A DNA stretch of 64,000 bases from DYRB01 sp963802205 (GTDB lineage: Bacteria > Pseudomonadota > Gammaproteobacteria > Chromatiales > Chromatiaceae): the NCBI GenBank assembly GCA_963802205.1, contig CAWDHW010000005.1, positions 66,418-130,417 on the forward strand, written 5' to 3'. Below the pieces are notes generated by a model. The model had not been told where the DNA came from. It made no database searches and saw nothing but the letters and a program-made list of their open reading frames with translations. Each line of letters begins with the position of its first letter. Position 1 is the stretch's first letter. This document shows, piece after piece, positions 37,392 through 48,513 of the stretch. The translations under genes were made by a program, and so were the position numbers.

Positions 37392-38365
37392 GTCAGCCGC
37401 ACCCGCGGGTCCACGAGGGTATAGGAGATGTCGGTGAGCAATAGCCCCAGGATGTAGAGGACCGAACCCAGGAAAACCATGGCCCGGACAATCGCGAAGT
37501 CCTGGCTGTCGATGGCGTCGATGGTGTAGCTGCCAAGCCCCGGGATGCCAAAGAAGGACTCGGTGATCAGACTCCCCATGAACAGCAGGGGCAGGACCAC
37601 CACCACCCCCGTCAGGATGGGGATCATGGCGTTGCCCAGCACGTGTCGGAACAGGACCACCCGCTCGCTAAGGCCTTTGGCCCGGGCGGTGCGGACATAG
37701 TCCTTGGCAATCTCTTCCAGAAACAAGGTACGGTACCAGCGGGTCCCGGCCCCGATACCGCCAATGACCCCGATGATTGCCGGCAGGATCAGGAATTTCC
37801 AGGCGTTCAGCCCGGTGTCGTAGCCCGAGATAGGGACCAGGTGGAAAAGTTTACTCAGAACAAATTGGCCACCAATGATGTAAAAGAGCCCTGAGATGGA
37901 CATCATGGCCACCAAGAGCACGACGCTGCCGATGTCCACATAGGTTGCGCGGAACAGGACGATGAACAGGGCATAGCTGATGTTGACCGCCAGCCCCACC
38001 AGCAGGACCGGCACGGCGATGGCGAGGCTGGGCCACATGCGTTGGGAGATGTCGAAGCCAATGTCCCGCCCGCTGTCGGAGGTTCCGAACTCGAAGGCGA
38101 AGAGCTTAACCGACTTCTGAAAGAAGATGGTTTGCGTGACCCGGCCAAGGCCCGCCGCCTGTTCGTTGTAGAGCAGGGGGAGGTCGTAGCCGTGGCCCTG
38201 CTTCCAGGCTTGAATGGCCTCCGCCGTGACCCGCTTTGCCCCGAGTTGCATGCGGGCCATGTCGTCCGGGGAGTTGACCACGAAGAACAGGACGAAGGTG
38301 ATCAGGTTGACTCCGATCAGGATCGGGATAGCGTAGAGCAGACGGCGGACCAGGTAGGCGATCAC
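37388..38365 (-). CDS. ABC permease, OppB/YejB-like
   Basis: A 325-residue permease. MIAYLVRRLLYAIPILIGVNLITFVLFF is the classic OppB N-terminus (initiated here by GTG at 38365), and the EAA-type loop is EEIAKDYVRTARAKGLSERVV. SLITESFFGIPGLGSYTIDAI near the C-terminus is also conserved. The GTG overlaps the TGA of the solute-binding protein gene (GTGA), so translation is coupled. Transports the same substrate as its partners, which cannot be read from sequence alone. Confidence 0.92.
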   Translation of the reverse strand: MIAYLVRRLLYAIPILIGVNLITFVLFFVVNSPDDMARMQLGAKRVTAEAIQAWKQGHGYDLPLLYNEQAAGLGRVTQTIFFQKSVKLFAFEFGTSDSGRDIGFDISQRMWPSLAIAVPVLLVGLAVNISYALFIVLFRATYVDIGSVVLLVAMMSISGLFYIIGGQFVLSKLFHLVPISGYDTGLNAWKFLILPAIIGVIGGIGAGTRWYRTLFLEEIAKDYVRTARAKGLSERVVLFRHVLGNAMIPILTGVVVVLPLLFMGSLITESFFGIPGLGSYTIDAIDSQDFAIVRAMVFLGSVLYILGLLLTDISYTLVDPRVRLT

Positions 38366-40536
38366 AGGGCCTGGCTCCTCTCGCGCCGACGGTAGATCCA
38401 GACCGCAGGCAGGGCTCCCACAATCAGCACCAAGCCCAGGCCCCACAGTGGCCAGAGGATGGGCGCATTCCAGGCGCGGCGTTGTGCCTCGCGAACGACC
38501 GGGTCCACCCGACGATACTTCAACGTGTTGTTGGCCATGAGGTTGGGCACGGCGTTGTAGAGCCAGGACTGGTGCAGGGTGTAGGACTTGCTGTAGAAGC
38601 CCCAGACCCAGGGTGCATCGCGACGGGCAATTTCCAGCATCTGGTCGATCGCGGCCTGGCGCTCGGGTCCGTTGTCCATGTTGCGCATCTGCTCGAAGAG
38701 GGCGTCAAACTCCGGATTGGCGTAGTTGGAGGCATTCTCCCCGTCACGCTTGACCTTGCCGTTGGGCCCGTATAGCAGGAACAAGAAATTCTCCGGGTCC
38801 GGGTAGTCCGCGTTCCAGCCCCACAGGAAGATCTGCGCTGTTCCCTTACGCATCTTGTCCTGGAATCGGTTGTAGTCGGTGGAGCGGATGACCAACTCGA
38901 TCCCGAGCTTGTCGAACTGCTTGCGAAACCAGTTGAGCCTGGACTTGTCGTCCGGGCCGGCGGCCGCTGTGTCGAAGTAGAGCGTCAGGGTCTGGCCCGT
39001 GGCCCGGTCCCGACCGCCGGGCCAACCGGCCTGGGCGAGTAGGGCCCTGGCCTCCTCCAGGGGGCGGCGCTGGGCACGTCCGTCCTGCCACTGGAAGACA
39101 TAGGGGTCGATCCCGGCCTCCCCCTCGCGGACGCCGAAGATCCCCGGGGCCAGGGGTGACTGTGCAGTCACCCCGCGCCCGTTGGCGAAAATGGAGATGT
39201 ACTCGTCGAAGTCGATGGCAATGGCCAGCGCCCGACGCAGGAGGCGGGCCCGCTCCGAGTCCCCACCCACCACCGGGTCCTGCATGTTGAAACCCAGGTA
39301 GGTGATGGAGGCCCGCACCGAGGTCAGCAGACGGATGCCCTTGGCCTCCATCTCGGCGGTCAGGCTGGCCTCGCCCTGGGGGTCGAGCTGCACCGCCTGG
39401 TCGAAGGCATCCGAAGAGACCCCGGAACTATCGTAATAACCCTGCAGGAACTTGTTCCAGTAGGGGATGCTCTCCTTCTCCAGGCTATATATGGCACGAT
39501 CCACCATGGGCAGGGGCTTACCGGCGTCCACCAGGAGCCCCGCCTGCGCATCTCCCGGCATACCTTCTCTCGGATAAGTCTCGCCACGGAAATTGGGGTT
39601 TCGCTCCAACACCATGCGCAGATTCGGGTTGTTATCCTTGAGCCAGAAGGGGCCCGTGCCTACCGGGTACCAGTCCAGGGTGAGGTTGCGCACTTTCATC
39701 CCGGGCTGATGGTAAAAGGCCTCCGCCTCCCAGGGCATGGGGGCGAAGAAGGGCATGGCCAGCCAGTACGCGAACTGAGGGTACTTGCCCTTGATGCGGA
39801 GACGATAGGTGTTGCGGTCCACCACCTCGGCCCCCTCGAAGGGGATCTGGCGCAGATCGACGAAGGGGTGCTCGGCATCCTCTGCTGCCGGGGCAAGGCC
39901 TGCGAGGCGCTTGGTCAGCTCGGCGAAGCCCAGGATGTGCTCGGACATAACCCCGGCGATGGGCGAGTGCGTCCAGGGCGCTGCCAGGCGTTTGACCTGG
40001 TAGACGTAGTCCTCGGCCGTCAGGTCGCGGGTGCCGGTTTGGGGAAAGTCCGCCAGGGTATTGATGTGTGCCAGGTCCACCTCGGTCAGGTGCTGATAGA
40101 GGTAGGCCCCGGCGGCGTCCCTGGCAAATGCGGGGTGGGGCTGGTAGCGGCCGCCGGGGCGCAGGCGGATCAGGTATTCGCTGTGACGGATCTCCGCCGC
40201 CGGGGCGTCCGCGGGTAGGACCTTGCCGGCAGTGTCGTAGTAGACCGGCACCGGGACCTCTTCTGCGGTCAGGGGGATCAACCGGTAAGGGCGCAGCAGC
40301 AGGTGATACTGGAGCGGGGGCTCGTAGACCTGGGCGATGAAGGCGTATTCGTTCTCGCTGTAGGATCGCGCCGGGTCCAGGTGCTTGGGGCGCTCGGCGA
40401 AGGCACTGTAGACGGTGTTGGCGGTGGCCTTCTCTGCTGGATAGGGGTCGTTCCAGGGACCCTCGCCGCAGGCCGCAAGCAACAGGGTGACGCCGAGGAT
40501 CGTTGGAATCCATACCAGCCTGGGCCAACCCGGCAT
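38362..40536 (-). CDS. Family 5 extracellular solute-binding lipoprotein with C-terminal membrane helix
   Basis: A 724-residue protein. A lipobox (LLLAAC, Cys about residue 24) follows the signal sequence, so it is a lipoprotein. The body is an SBP_bac_5 oligopeptide-binding domain (HLDPARSYSENEYAFIAQVYEPPL, YPVGTGPFWLKDNNPNLRMVLERNP, RRALAIAIDFDEYISIF, LFLWGWNADYPDPENFLFLLYG). Unusually, it ends in a hydrophobic helix plus basic tail (GLGLVLIVGALPAVWIYRRRE), giving a second membrane anchor. I start at ATG 40536; upstream extensions are not conserved. First gene of the four-gene importer operon, divergent from fabI. Confidence 0.9.
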   Translation of the reverse strand: MPGWPRLVWIPTILGVTLLLAACGEGPWNDPYPAEKATANTVYSAFAERPKHLDPARSYSENEYAFIAQVYEPPLQYHLLLRPYRLIPLTAEEVPVPVYYDTAGKVLPADAPAAEIRHSEYLIRLRPGGRYQPHPAFARDAAGAYLYQHLTEVDLAHINTLADFPQTGTRDLTAEDYVYQVKRLAAPWTHSPIAGVMSEHILGFAELTKRLAGLAPAAEDAEHPFVDLRQIPFEGAEVVDRNTYRLRIKGKYPQFAYWLAMPFFAPMPWEAEAFYHQPGMKVRNLTLDWYPVGTGPFWLKDNNPNLRMVLERNPNFRGETYPREGMPGDAQAGLLVDAGKPLPMVDRAIYSLEKESIPYWNKFLQGYYDSSGVSSDAFDQAVQLDPQGEASLTAEMEAKGIRLLTSVRASITYLGFNMQDPVVGGDSERARLLRRALAIAIDFDEYISIFANGRGVTAQSPLAPGIFGVREGEAGIDPYVFQWQDGRAQRRPLEEARALLAQAGWPGGRDRATGQTLTLYFDTAAAGPDDKSRLNWFRKQFDKLGIELVIRSTDYNRFQDKMRKGTAQIFLWGWNADYPDPENFLFLLYGPNGKVKRDGENASNYANPEFDALFEQMRNMDNGPERQAAIDQMLEIARRDAPWVWGFYSKSYTLHQSWLYNAVPNLMANNTLKYRRVDPVVREAQRRAWNAPILWPLWGLGLVLIVGALPAVWIYRRRERSQAL

Positions 40537-40641
40537 GCTGCGGCCCAGCCCTTTCACCGGTAATGGACTTTCTGTAAGGTTACCAATCCGCCGCCGGGCG
40601 GCACGCCGTACACCAAGCCAAGCCAACAGGGGCCGATCACC

Positions 40642-41418
40642 ATGGGATTCATGCAAAACAAGCGGGTACTCATCGTCGGGGTAGCCAGCAACCGCTCCAT
40701 CGCCTGGGGTGTGGCCGAGGCCATGCACCGCGAGGGCGCCCAGCTCGCCTTCACCTACCAGTCCGACAAGCTCAAGTCGCGGGTCGAAGAGATCGCCACC
40801 CAGTGCGCTTCGGACCTGGTCCTGCCCCTGGACGTGGGCAGCGATGAGCAGATCGCCGGGGTCTTCACGACCCTGGGTCAACACTGGGATGGGCTCGACG
40901 GCATCGTCCACTCCGTGGGCTTCGCGCCGCGGGAGCAACTCGAGGGGGAGTACATCGACGCGGTGACCCGGGAGGGTTTCGCCATCGCGCACGACATCAG
41001 CTCCTACAGTTTCGCGGCCCTGGCCAAGGCCGGGCGGGCCATGATGAAGGGGCGCAACGGGGCGCTGGTGACTATGACCTACTTGGGGGCCGTACGGGCC
41101 GTGCCGAAGTACAACGTCATGGGGGTGGCCAAGGCCAGCCTTGAGGCCAACATGCGCTACCTGGCCGCCTCCCTCGGCCCAGAGGGAACCCGGGTCAATG
41201 CCATCTCCGCCGGACCCATCCGCACCCTGGCCGCCTCCGGCATCGCGGACTTCCGCAGCATGCTCAAGCAGGTCGAGGAGCATACCCCGATGAGGCGCAA
41301 CGTGACCATCGAAGAAGTCGGTAATGCCGCCGCCTTCCTGTGCTCCGACCTCGCATCGGGGATCACCGGCGACGTCCTCTATGTGGACACCGGCTTCCAC
41401 ATCCTCGGGATGGGCTGA
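40642..41418 (+). CDS. fabI: Enoyl-[acyl-carrier-protein] reductase (NADH)
   Basis: A 258-residue SDR-type FabI. MGFMQNKRVLIVGVASNRSIAWG carries the NADH-binding motif; HSVGFAPREQLEG and the catalytic Tyr and Lys in KYNVMGVAKASLEANMRYLA are typical, as is the AISAGPIRTLAASGI loop. It reduces trans-2-enoyl-ACP in the last step of each fatty acid elongation cycle and is the triclosan target in many bacteria. It stands alone, divergent from the ABC operon and convergent with ppiD. The Ala after Ile in GPIRTLAASGI is standard. Confidence 0.95.
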   Translation: MGFMQNKRVLIVGVASNRSIAWGVAEAMHREGAQLAFTYQSDKLKSRVEEIATQCASDLVLPLDVGSDEQIAGVFTTLGQHWDGLDGIVHSVGFAPREQLEGEYIDAVTREGFAIAHDISSYSFAALAKAGRAMMKGRNGALVTMTYLGAVRAVPKYNVMGVAKASLEANMRYLAASLGPEGTRVNAISAGPIRTLAASGIADFRSMLKQVEEHTPMRRNVTIEEVGNAAAFLCSDLASGITGDVLYVDTGFHILGMG

Positions 41419-41463
41419 ACCCCATTTCAACGCACCGGCCGGTCGATGCCGCCAAAAATCGGA

Positions 41464-41551
41464 CAGGATTCACCGTTTTCTTTCAGGAGTAACAGGATGG
41501 TGACGTCGTGACTCCACGTCGAAGCCAATCCTGTAACTCCTGATAATCCTG
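41464..41551. repeat. Imperfect inverted repeat between fabI and ppiD (TCCTG-type element)
   Basis: Arms CAGGAGTAACAGGAT (41484-41498) and ATCCTGTAACTCCTG (41528-41542) pair with one mismatch; outer arms CAGGATT (41464-41470) and AATCCTG (41545-41551) extend the stem. The interior contains ACGTCG twice. It lies between convergent genes and could end transcription from both sides. Related TCCTGTTAATCCTG sequences occur at 52380-52410, so this belongs to a dispersed intergenic repeat family. Confidence 0.65.
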
Positions 41552-41634
41552 CCCATTTATTTTCAGGCGCTCGAACCTGTCAGACCGCCCCCTGCCGCCC
41601 ACTCCTAAGGCGCGGGGCGATGCGGCACGGCTGG

Positions 41635-43569
41635 TCACTCCAGATTCGACCCCTCCGCCATGGGCTTACGCTCGACCTTGGCACGCGACTCCAGGTCTGC
41701 CACCAGGTGCTGATAGCCCTGCGAACCGATGGCCTGGGTGATCGCCTGCCCCTGCTGGAGCCGTGCAGGTTCCGCAGTTGCCGCCGGGTCGCCGTCAGTC
41801 ACCGCGGACACCACCACCAGGGCGGCCCCGTCGGGAAGGGTTGCAACCCCGCTCACAGGCCTGCTTCCCACCTGGCCGCCCACGGGACGCGGCAGGGTGA
41901 AGGCGACATCGCGCACTGGCGTCGGGACCTTGGCCTCGCTTCGTGTCACAGCGCCTGGCTGACTCAGGGTGAAGGCCCCTGCGATCTCCGCCAGCGGCGT
42001 GCCCGTCAGCAGGCGCGCTTGCAGGGCCCTGGCCTCCGTCAGGGCCGCCGCCTGGGCACGCTCCGTGCGCAGGGCGGTGACGATGTCGCCGCGGACCTGC
42101 TCCAGTGGCTTGGCCGTAGCCTCCCGGTGATCCAGAACCCGCAGAACCACCGCCTGCATGCGGTCCTTCTGGGGCTCGATCAGCTCACTGTTGACCCCCT
42201 GGCGGACCAAGTCGTCGCTGAAGGCGGCGTTGAGGACCTTCGGGCTGGCAAAGACACCCTCTCCCCCACCCCGAGGGATCCAGTCGCTGGTCTGTACCTC
42301 AAGGCCCAACTGCTGCGCCGCCGAGGCGAGGCTGTCCGGCGTCTCGTAGACCAAGGTGGCCAGGCGCTCGGACAGGTCGAAGAAGCGGGAGGACGACTCC
42401 TGCTTGCCAACCTCGGCGGCAAGCTGGGCCTTGACCTCGTCGAAGGGCTTGATGCTGGCAGGGAGGATCTCGGTAGTCTCGATCAGGTGGTAACCGAAGC
42501 GGCTGCGAACCGGCTCGCTGACTTGACCCAGGTCGAGGGCGAAGGCGGTCTGCTCGAAGGCAGGGTCCATAACCCCGCGCCCAAACGCGCCCAAATCGCC
42601 ACCCCGGGTCTTGCTCCCAGGGTCCTGCGAGACCTCCTTGGCGACGGCGGCGAAGTTCTCGCCCTTTATGATGCGCTCACGAGCAGCCTCGATCCCGGCC
42701 TTGGCCTGGACATCCGCCGTCGCGTCCGCACCGGTGGGCACGGCGAGCAGAATGTGCCGGGCGCGCCGGCGCTCGGGCTGCCCGAACTGCTCCGGATGGG
42801 CGTCATAGGCCTCGCGCAGTTTCGCGTCACTGGGGGTTGCAATTCCGGGTAGGTGCTCGGCATCCAGGAGCAGGTACTCAACCTTGACCTGCTCGGGGTC
42901 CTGGAAGCGGTCCGCGTTGGCCTCGAAATAGCGTGCGATCTCCTCCTCAGCGATGGGCTCATCGGAGCCAAAGGCCGCGGCTGGCAGGGTCAGGTAGCTC
43001 AGGTCGCGCTTTTGGCCCGTGAGGCGCAGGGCCTCGTTCAACTCGCGGTCTGTGACGACCTCGCTGGCCACTAGGGCGCGCGCGAGTTGAGTGGCGAGCA
43101 GACGCTGGCGGAGTCGATCCTCAAACTGGGCCGGAACCATCCCAGCCTGTCGCAGCCGGGTCTCGTAGACACCTTTATCAAAACGTCCGGCGATCTGGAA
43201 GGATGGGTCGGACAGGACCGTGAGGCGCACCTCCTGGTCGGAGGCCCGCATTCCAAGGGTCCGGGAGGTCTCAAGAACCAGGTGCTCGCGGATCATGTCG
43301 TCGAGCACCTCGCGACGCAGCTGGTTGTCGTCGAACAGCTCCGGGCGATAGGACGCACCGAGGCGCTCCCGCAGCTCTGTCCGGGTGCGCTGGAAGCGCT
43401 GGTCAAGGTCGCGCTGGGTAATCTCGACCCCGTCCACCGTCGCGGCAATCGGCTCGGCGTTGACCCCCACGTAGGATTGAATGCCCCACAGGGCGAACGG
43501 GACGCTGATGAGCCCGACAATGAGCCAGGCGATCCATCCCTGGGCCCTTTCTCTGATGGCCTGAAGCAT
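41635..43569 (-). CDS. ppiD: Periplasmic chaperone/peptidyl-prolyl isomerase PpiD
   Basis: A 644-residue protein anchored by one N-terminal helix (GWIAWLIVGLISVPFALWGI), with a SurA-like chaperone region (QRFQRTRTELRERLG) and one parvulin domain at about residues 260-365 (RARHILLAVPTG, GGDLGAFGRGVMDPAFEQTAF, FGYHLIETTE). The C-terminal third is the usual divergent PpiD region. It assists folding of proteins emerging from the Sec translocon. Its place after lon, hupB and the two tRNA genes is conserved in gammaproteobacteria. Confidence 0.92.
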   Translation of the reverse strand: MLQAIRERAQGWIAWLIVGLISVPFALWGIQSYVGVNAEPIAATVDGVEITQRDLDQRFQRTRTELRERLGASYRPELFDDNQLRREVLDDMIREHLVLETSRTLGMRASDQEVRLTVLSDPSFQIAGRFDKGVYETRLRQAGMVPAQFEDRLRQRLLATQLARALVASEVVTDRELNEALRLTGQKRDLSYLTLPAAAFGSDEPIAEEEIARYFEANADRFQDPEQVKVEYLLLDAEHLPGIATPSDAKLREAYDAHPEQFGQPERRRARHILLAVPTGADATADVQAKAGIEAARERIIKGENFAAVAKEVSQDPGSKTRGGDLGAFGRGVMDPAFEQTAFALDLGQVSEPVRSRFGYHLIETTEILPASIKPFDEVKAQLAAEVGKQESSSRFFDLSERLATLVYETPDSLASAAQQLGLEVQTSDWIPRGGGEGVFASPKVLNAAFSDDLVRQGVNSELIEPQKDRMQAVVLRVLDHREATAKPLEQVRGDIVTALRTERAQAAALTEARALQARLLTGTPLAEIAGAFTLSQPGAVTRSEAKVPTPVRDVAFTLPRPVGGQVGSRPVSGVATLPDGAALVVVSAVTDGDPAATAEPARLQQGQAITQAIGSQGYQHLVADLESRAKVERKPMAEGSNLE

Positions 43570-43612
43570 GGGCTGAAACCCCTGTTATTCTGGGTTGAGT
43601 CTATTCGTCAGA

Positions 43613-43645
43613 AATAAAAACGGGGTATCCGGATTGGATACCCCG
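43613..43645 (-). terminator. Rho-independent terminator after tRNA-Asp
   Basis: A perfect ten-base-pair stem (CGGGGTATCC at 43621-43630 with GGATACCCCG at 43636-43645) and five-base loop, followed on the minus strand by TTTTT (43616-43620). It lies 12 bp after the tRNA-Asp gene and about 45 bp before the ppiD start, so it should end the hupB/tRNA transcript and leave ppiD dependent on read-through or a promoter in the short remaining gap. Confidence 0.88.
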
Positions 43646-43656
43646 CAATTTGCAAT

Positions 43657-43733
43657 TGGCGGAGTGGACGGGACTCGAACCCGCGACCCCCGGCGTGACA
43701 GGCCGGTATTCTAACCAACTGAACTACCACTCC
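43657..43733 (-). tRNA. tRNA-Asp (GTC)
   Basis: The minus strand reads GGAGTGGTAGTTCAGTTGG at the 5' end, with anticodon loop CTGTCAC (anticodon GTC) and a GGTTCGAGTCC T-arm, ending in encoded CCA. It is 77 bases long and very similar to E. coli tRNA-Asp. It lies 8 bp downstream of tRNA-Val. Confidence 0.97.
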
Positions 43734-43741
43734 ATTAAATC

Positions 43742-43817
43742 TGGTGGGTGCTGCAGGGATCGAACCTGCGACCCTCGCCTTGTAAGGGCGATGCTCTCCC
43801 AGCTGAGCTAAGCACCC
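43742..43817 (-). tRNA. tRNA-Val (TAC)
   Basis: The minus strand starts GGGTGCTTAGCTCAGCTGGG, has the anticodon loop CTTACAA (anticodon TAC), a GGTTCGATCCC T-arm and ends with an encoded CCA; 76 bases with a complete cloverleaf. It lies 66 bp downstream of hupB and is probably co-transcribed with tRNA-Asp. Confidence 0.97.
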
Positions 43818-43883
43818 TATCCGGGGTACTTGAGGGCCCACATTGTAAACGGCCCTGTAGAACCAAGCCCCGCCGAAGAACCG

Positions 43884-44156
43884 TTACTGTATCGCATCCT
43901 TCAGGGCTTTTCCAGCCTTGAATGCGGGGGACTTGGAGGCGCCGATGGCAATGGTCTCTCCGGTCTTGGGATTGCGTCCCGTACGGGCGGCACGCTTCTT
44001 CACTGCGAAGGTGCCGAATCCGATCAGCGACACCGTTCTGTCCTCTTTCAGCTCAGCCGCGATGGCGTCGGTCATGGCCTCGACGGCACGGCCAGCTGCT
44101 GCCTTAGAAATGTCCGCCGCCTCGGCTACCTTCTCAATGAGATCCGATTTGTTCAT
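43884..44156 (-). CDS. hupB: DNA-binding protein HU-beta
   Basis: A 90-residue HU protein, standard length. MNKSDLIEKVAEAADISKAAAG begins the helical dimer part; VSLIGFGTFAVKKRAARTGRNP is the beta arm with the RNP motif that inserts into the minor groove. It bends and compacts DNA. A near-consensus sigma-70 promoter lies 72 bp upstream. It follows lon, as in E. coli. Confidence 0.97.
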   Translation of the reverse strand: MNKSDLIEKVAEAADISKAAAGRAVEAMTDAIAAELKEDRTVSLIGFGTFAVKKRAARTGRNPKTGETIAIGASKSPAFKAGKALKDAIQ

Positions 44157-44227
44157 TTATCCCCCGTTTGGTCCAGAGTTCGCTCAACCCGACACATCGA
44201 GCTTGGTATTTCACACTACCGCGGGGC

Positions 44228-44256
44228 TTTATATCGGTCCCCCCCAAGACTGTCAA
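44228..44256 (-). promoter_or_regulatory. Sigma-70 promoter of hupB
   Basis: On the minus strand, TTGACA (44251-44256) and TATAAA (44228-44233) are separated by exactly 17 bases, with a G-rich spacer. The hupB start codon lies 72 bases downstream of the -10 box. A perfect -35 and optimal spacing fit the high expression expected of HU. Confidence 0.85.
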
Positions 44257-44314
44257 GCGGCCCCAATGGGTACAGGCGTACTCCCCCACCACCCAGCCCG
44301 ACGCCGGGTTCGGG

Positions 44315-46777
<2,463 letters not shown>

Positions 46778-47044
46778 AGAAACCTTTACTCAACCTTTGA
46801 GGACGACCCGCGCCAAGCGGGCCAACCGAGACTACCGGGGTAACCTGGGGGTGTGGCCGGTCTGGTGCCCGGGCAGCCCCCTGATCGTCCCCGATATCGA
46901 GAAACTCAGAGTGCTAGGTTGGGTTCACGCGGCCCAGTTCAACCGGGACGCCAAGTGGGCAGCCTGCAAGGACGGTGGAGCACCCGGGGGACGGGAACCC
47001 AGGGGGCTGGCCGACCCGGGAAGAACCCTGGGTCAGGCCGCAGC

Positions 47045-48316
47045 CTACTCGGAGGCAGCCTGCTTTTCGATCCCGTCGAAGATGATGTAAGGAGGGTTTT
47101 CCCCGGCGATGACGGAGGCATCCACCACCACCTTACTGACGTGGTCCATGGACGGCAGGTCGTACATGATGTCCAGCAGGACCTGCTCCATGATGGTCCT
47201 TAAGCCCCGGGCACCTGTCTTGCGCTCCATTGCCTTGTGGGAAATGGACTTGAGGGCGTCGTCGCGCAGTTCGAGATCGCACCCTTCCATCTGGAACAGC
47301 CGCTGGTACTGCTTGGCCAGGGCGTTCTTGGGCTCGGTCAGGATGCGCATCAGGGCCTGCTCGTCGAGTTCCTCGAGGGTCGCCACAACCGGCAGCCGTC
47401 CGACGAACTCCGGGATCAGGCCATAGCCGATCAGGTCCTCTGGCTCGACCTCGGCGAGAATCTGACCGATCTTCTTGGAGTTGTCCTTGCTGTGGACCTC
47501 AGCGGAGAAGCCGATTCCACCCTTCTTGGAGCGGTTACGCACCACCTTGTCCAGCCCGGCGAAGGCCCCGCCGACGATGAACAGAATGTTGGAGGTATCC
47601 ACTTGCAGGAACTCCGTCTGCGGATGCTTGCGCCCGCCTTGGGGCGGCACCGAGGCGATGGTCCCCTCGATCAGCTTGAGCAGGGCCTGTTGCACGCCCT
47701 CGCCCGACACGTCTCGGGTAATGGACGGGTTATCGGACTTGCGGGAGATCTTGTCGATCTCGTCGATGTAGACGATCCCGGTCTGGGCCTTCTCGACATC
47801 GTAGTCGCACTTCTGCAACAGCTTTTGGATGATGTTCTCGACGTCCTCACCCACATAGCCCGCCTCGGTCAGGGTCGTAGCGTCGGCGATGGTAAAGGGG
47901 ACGTTTAGCAGGCGCGCCAGGGTCTCCGCCAGCAGGGTCTTGCCCGATCCGGTGGGGCCGATGAGCAGGATATTGCTCTTGGCGATCTCAACCTCGTCCT
48001 TGGCATCCGCCGCCTCCATGCGCTTATAGTGATTGTAGACGGCCACCGACAGGACCTTCTTGGCCTTCTCCTGGCCGATGACATACTGGTCAAGCATATC
48101 GTTGATGGTGCGGGGCTTTGGGAGCTTGCTGGTGGCCTCGCCGACGCCCTCCTGCATCTCCTCGCGGATGATATCGTTACAGAGCTCGACGCACTCGTCG
48201 CAGATGAAGACCGAAGGGCCGGCGATCAGCTTGCGGACCTCATGCTGGCTCTTGCCGCAAAAGGAACAGTACAGGAGCTTGCCTTCATCGCTCTTGCCGT
48301 GGCTATGTCCACTCAT
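47045..48316 (-). CDS. clpX: ClpX, ATPase subunit of ClpXP
   Basis: A 423-residue AAA+ unfoldase. The N-terminal four-Cys zinc domain (CSFCGKSQHEV, FICDECVELC) is followed by Walker A GPTGSGKTLLAETLA, Walker B IVYIDEIDKI and sensor regions; an IGF-type loop for docking to ClpP is present as IGFSAEV. It feeds unfolded substrates into ClpP. The gene lies 197 bp downstream of clpP on the same strand. Confidence 0.97.
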   Translation of the reverse strand: MSGHSHGKSDEGKLLYCSFCGKSQHEVRKLIAGPSVFICDECVELCNDIIREEMQEGVGEATSKLPKPRTINDMLDQYVIGQEKAKKVLSVAVYNHYKRMEAADAKDEVEIAKSNILLIGPTGSGKTLLAETLARLLNVPFTIADATTLTEAGYVGEDVENIIQKLLQKCDYDVEKAQTGIVYIDEIDKISRKSDNPSITRDVSGEGVQQALLKLIEGTIASVPPQGGRKHPQTEFLQVDTSNILFIVGGAFAGLDKVVRNRSKKGGIGFSAEVHSKDNSKKIGQILAEVEPEDLIGYGLIPEFVGRLPVVATLEELDEQALMRILTEPKNALAKQYQRLFQMEGCDLELRDDALKSISHKAMERKTGARGLRTIMEQVLLDIMYDLPSMDHVSKVVVDASVIAGENPPYIIFDGIEKQAASE

Positions 48317-48513
48317 CTCGGGGGGGTCTCCAGGGTGTCAGGTGTGCCGGTCGCCGGGGGAGCATCCGGGGCCCCAGGGACGCCTGAGTGGGGCCGCGGT
48401 CTGGCGCGAAGTAGTCCCCAGCGCTGCCGCCAAAGGACTGCGCAAAGGGTGACCATCATAGCGGTTTACGGCGCGATGGCAACCGCGAGCGGGAGAACCG
48501 CCCGCGCTGGGAC

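Noticed and set aside
46778..47044. Possible sigma-32 heat-shock promoter upstream of lon
   Set aside because: Expected by analogy, but I could find no convincing CTTGAA and CCCCAT pair at proper spacing.
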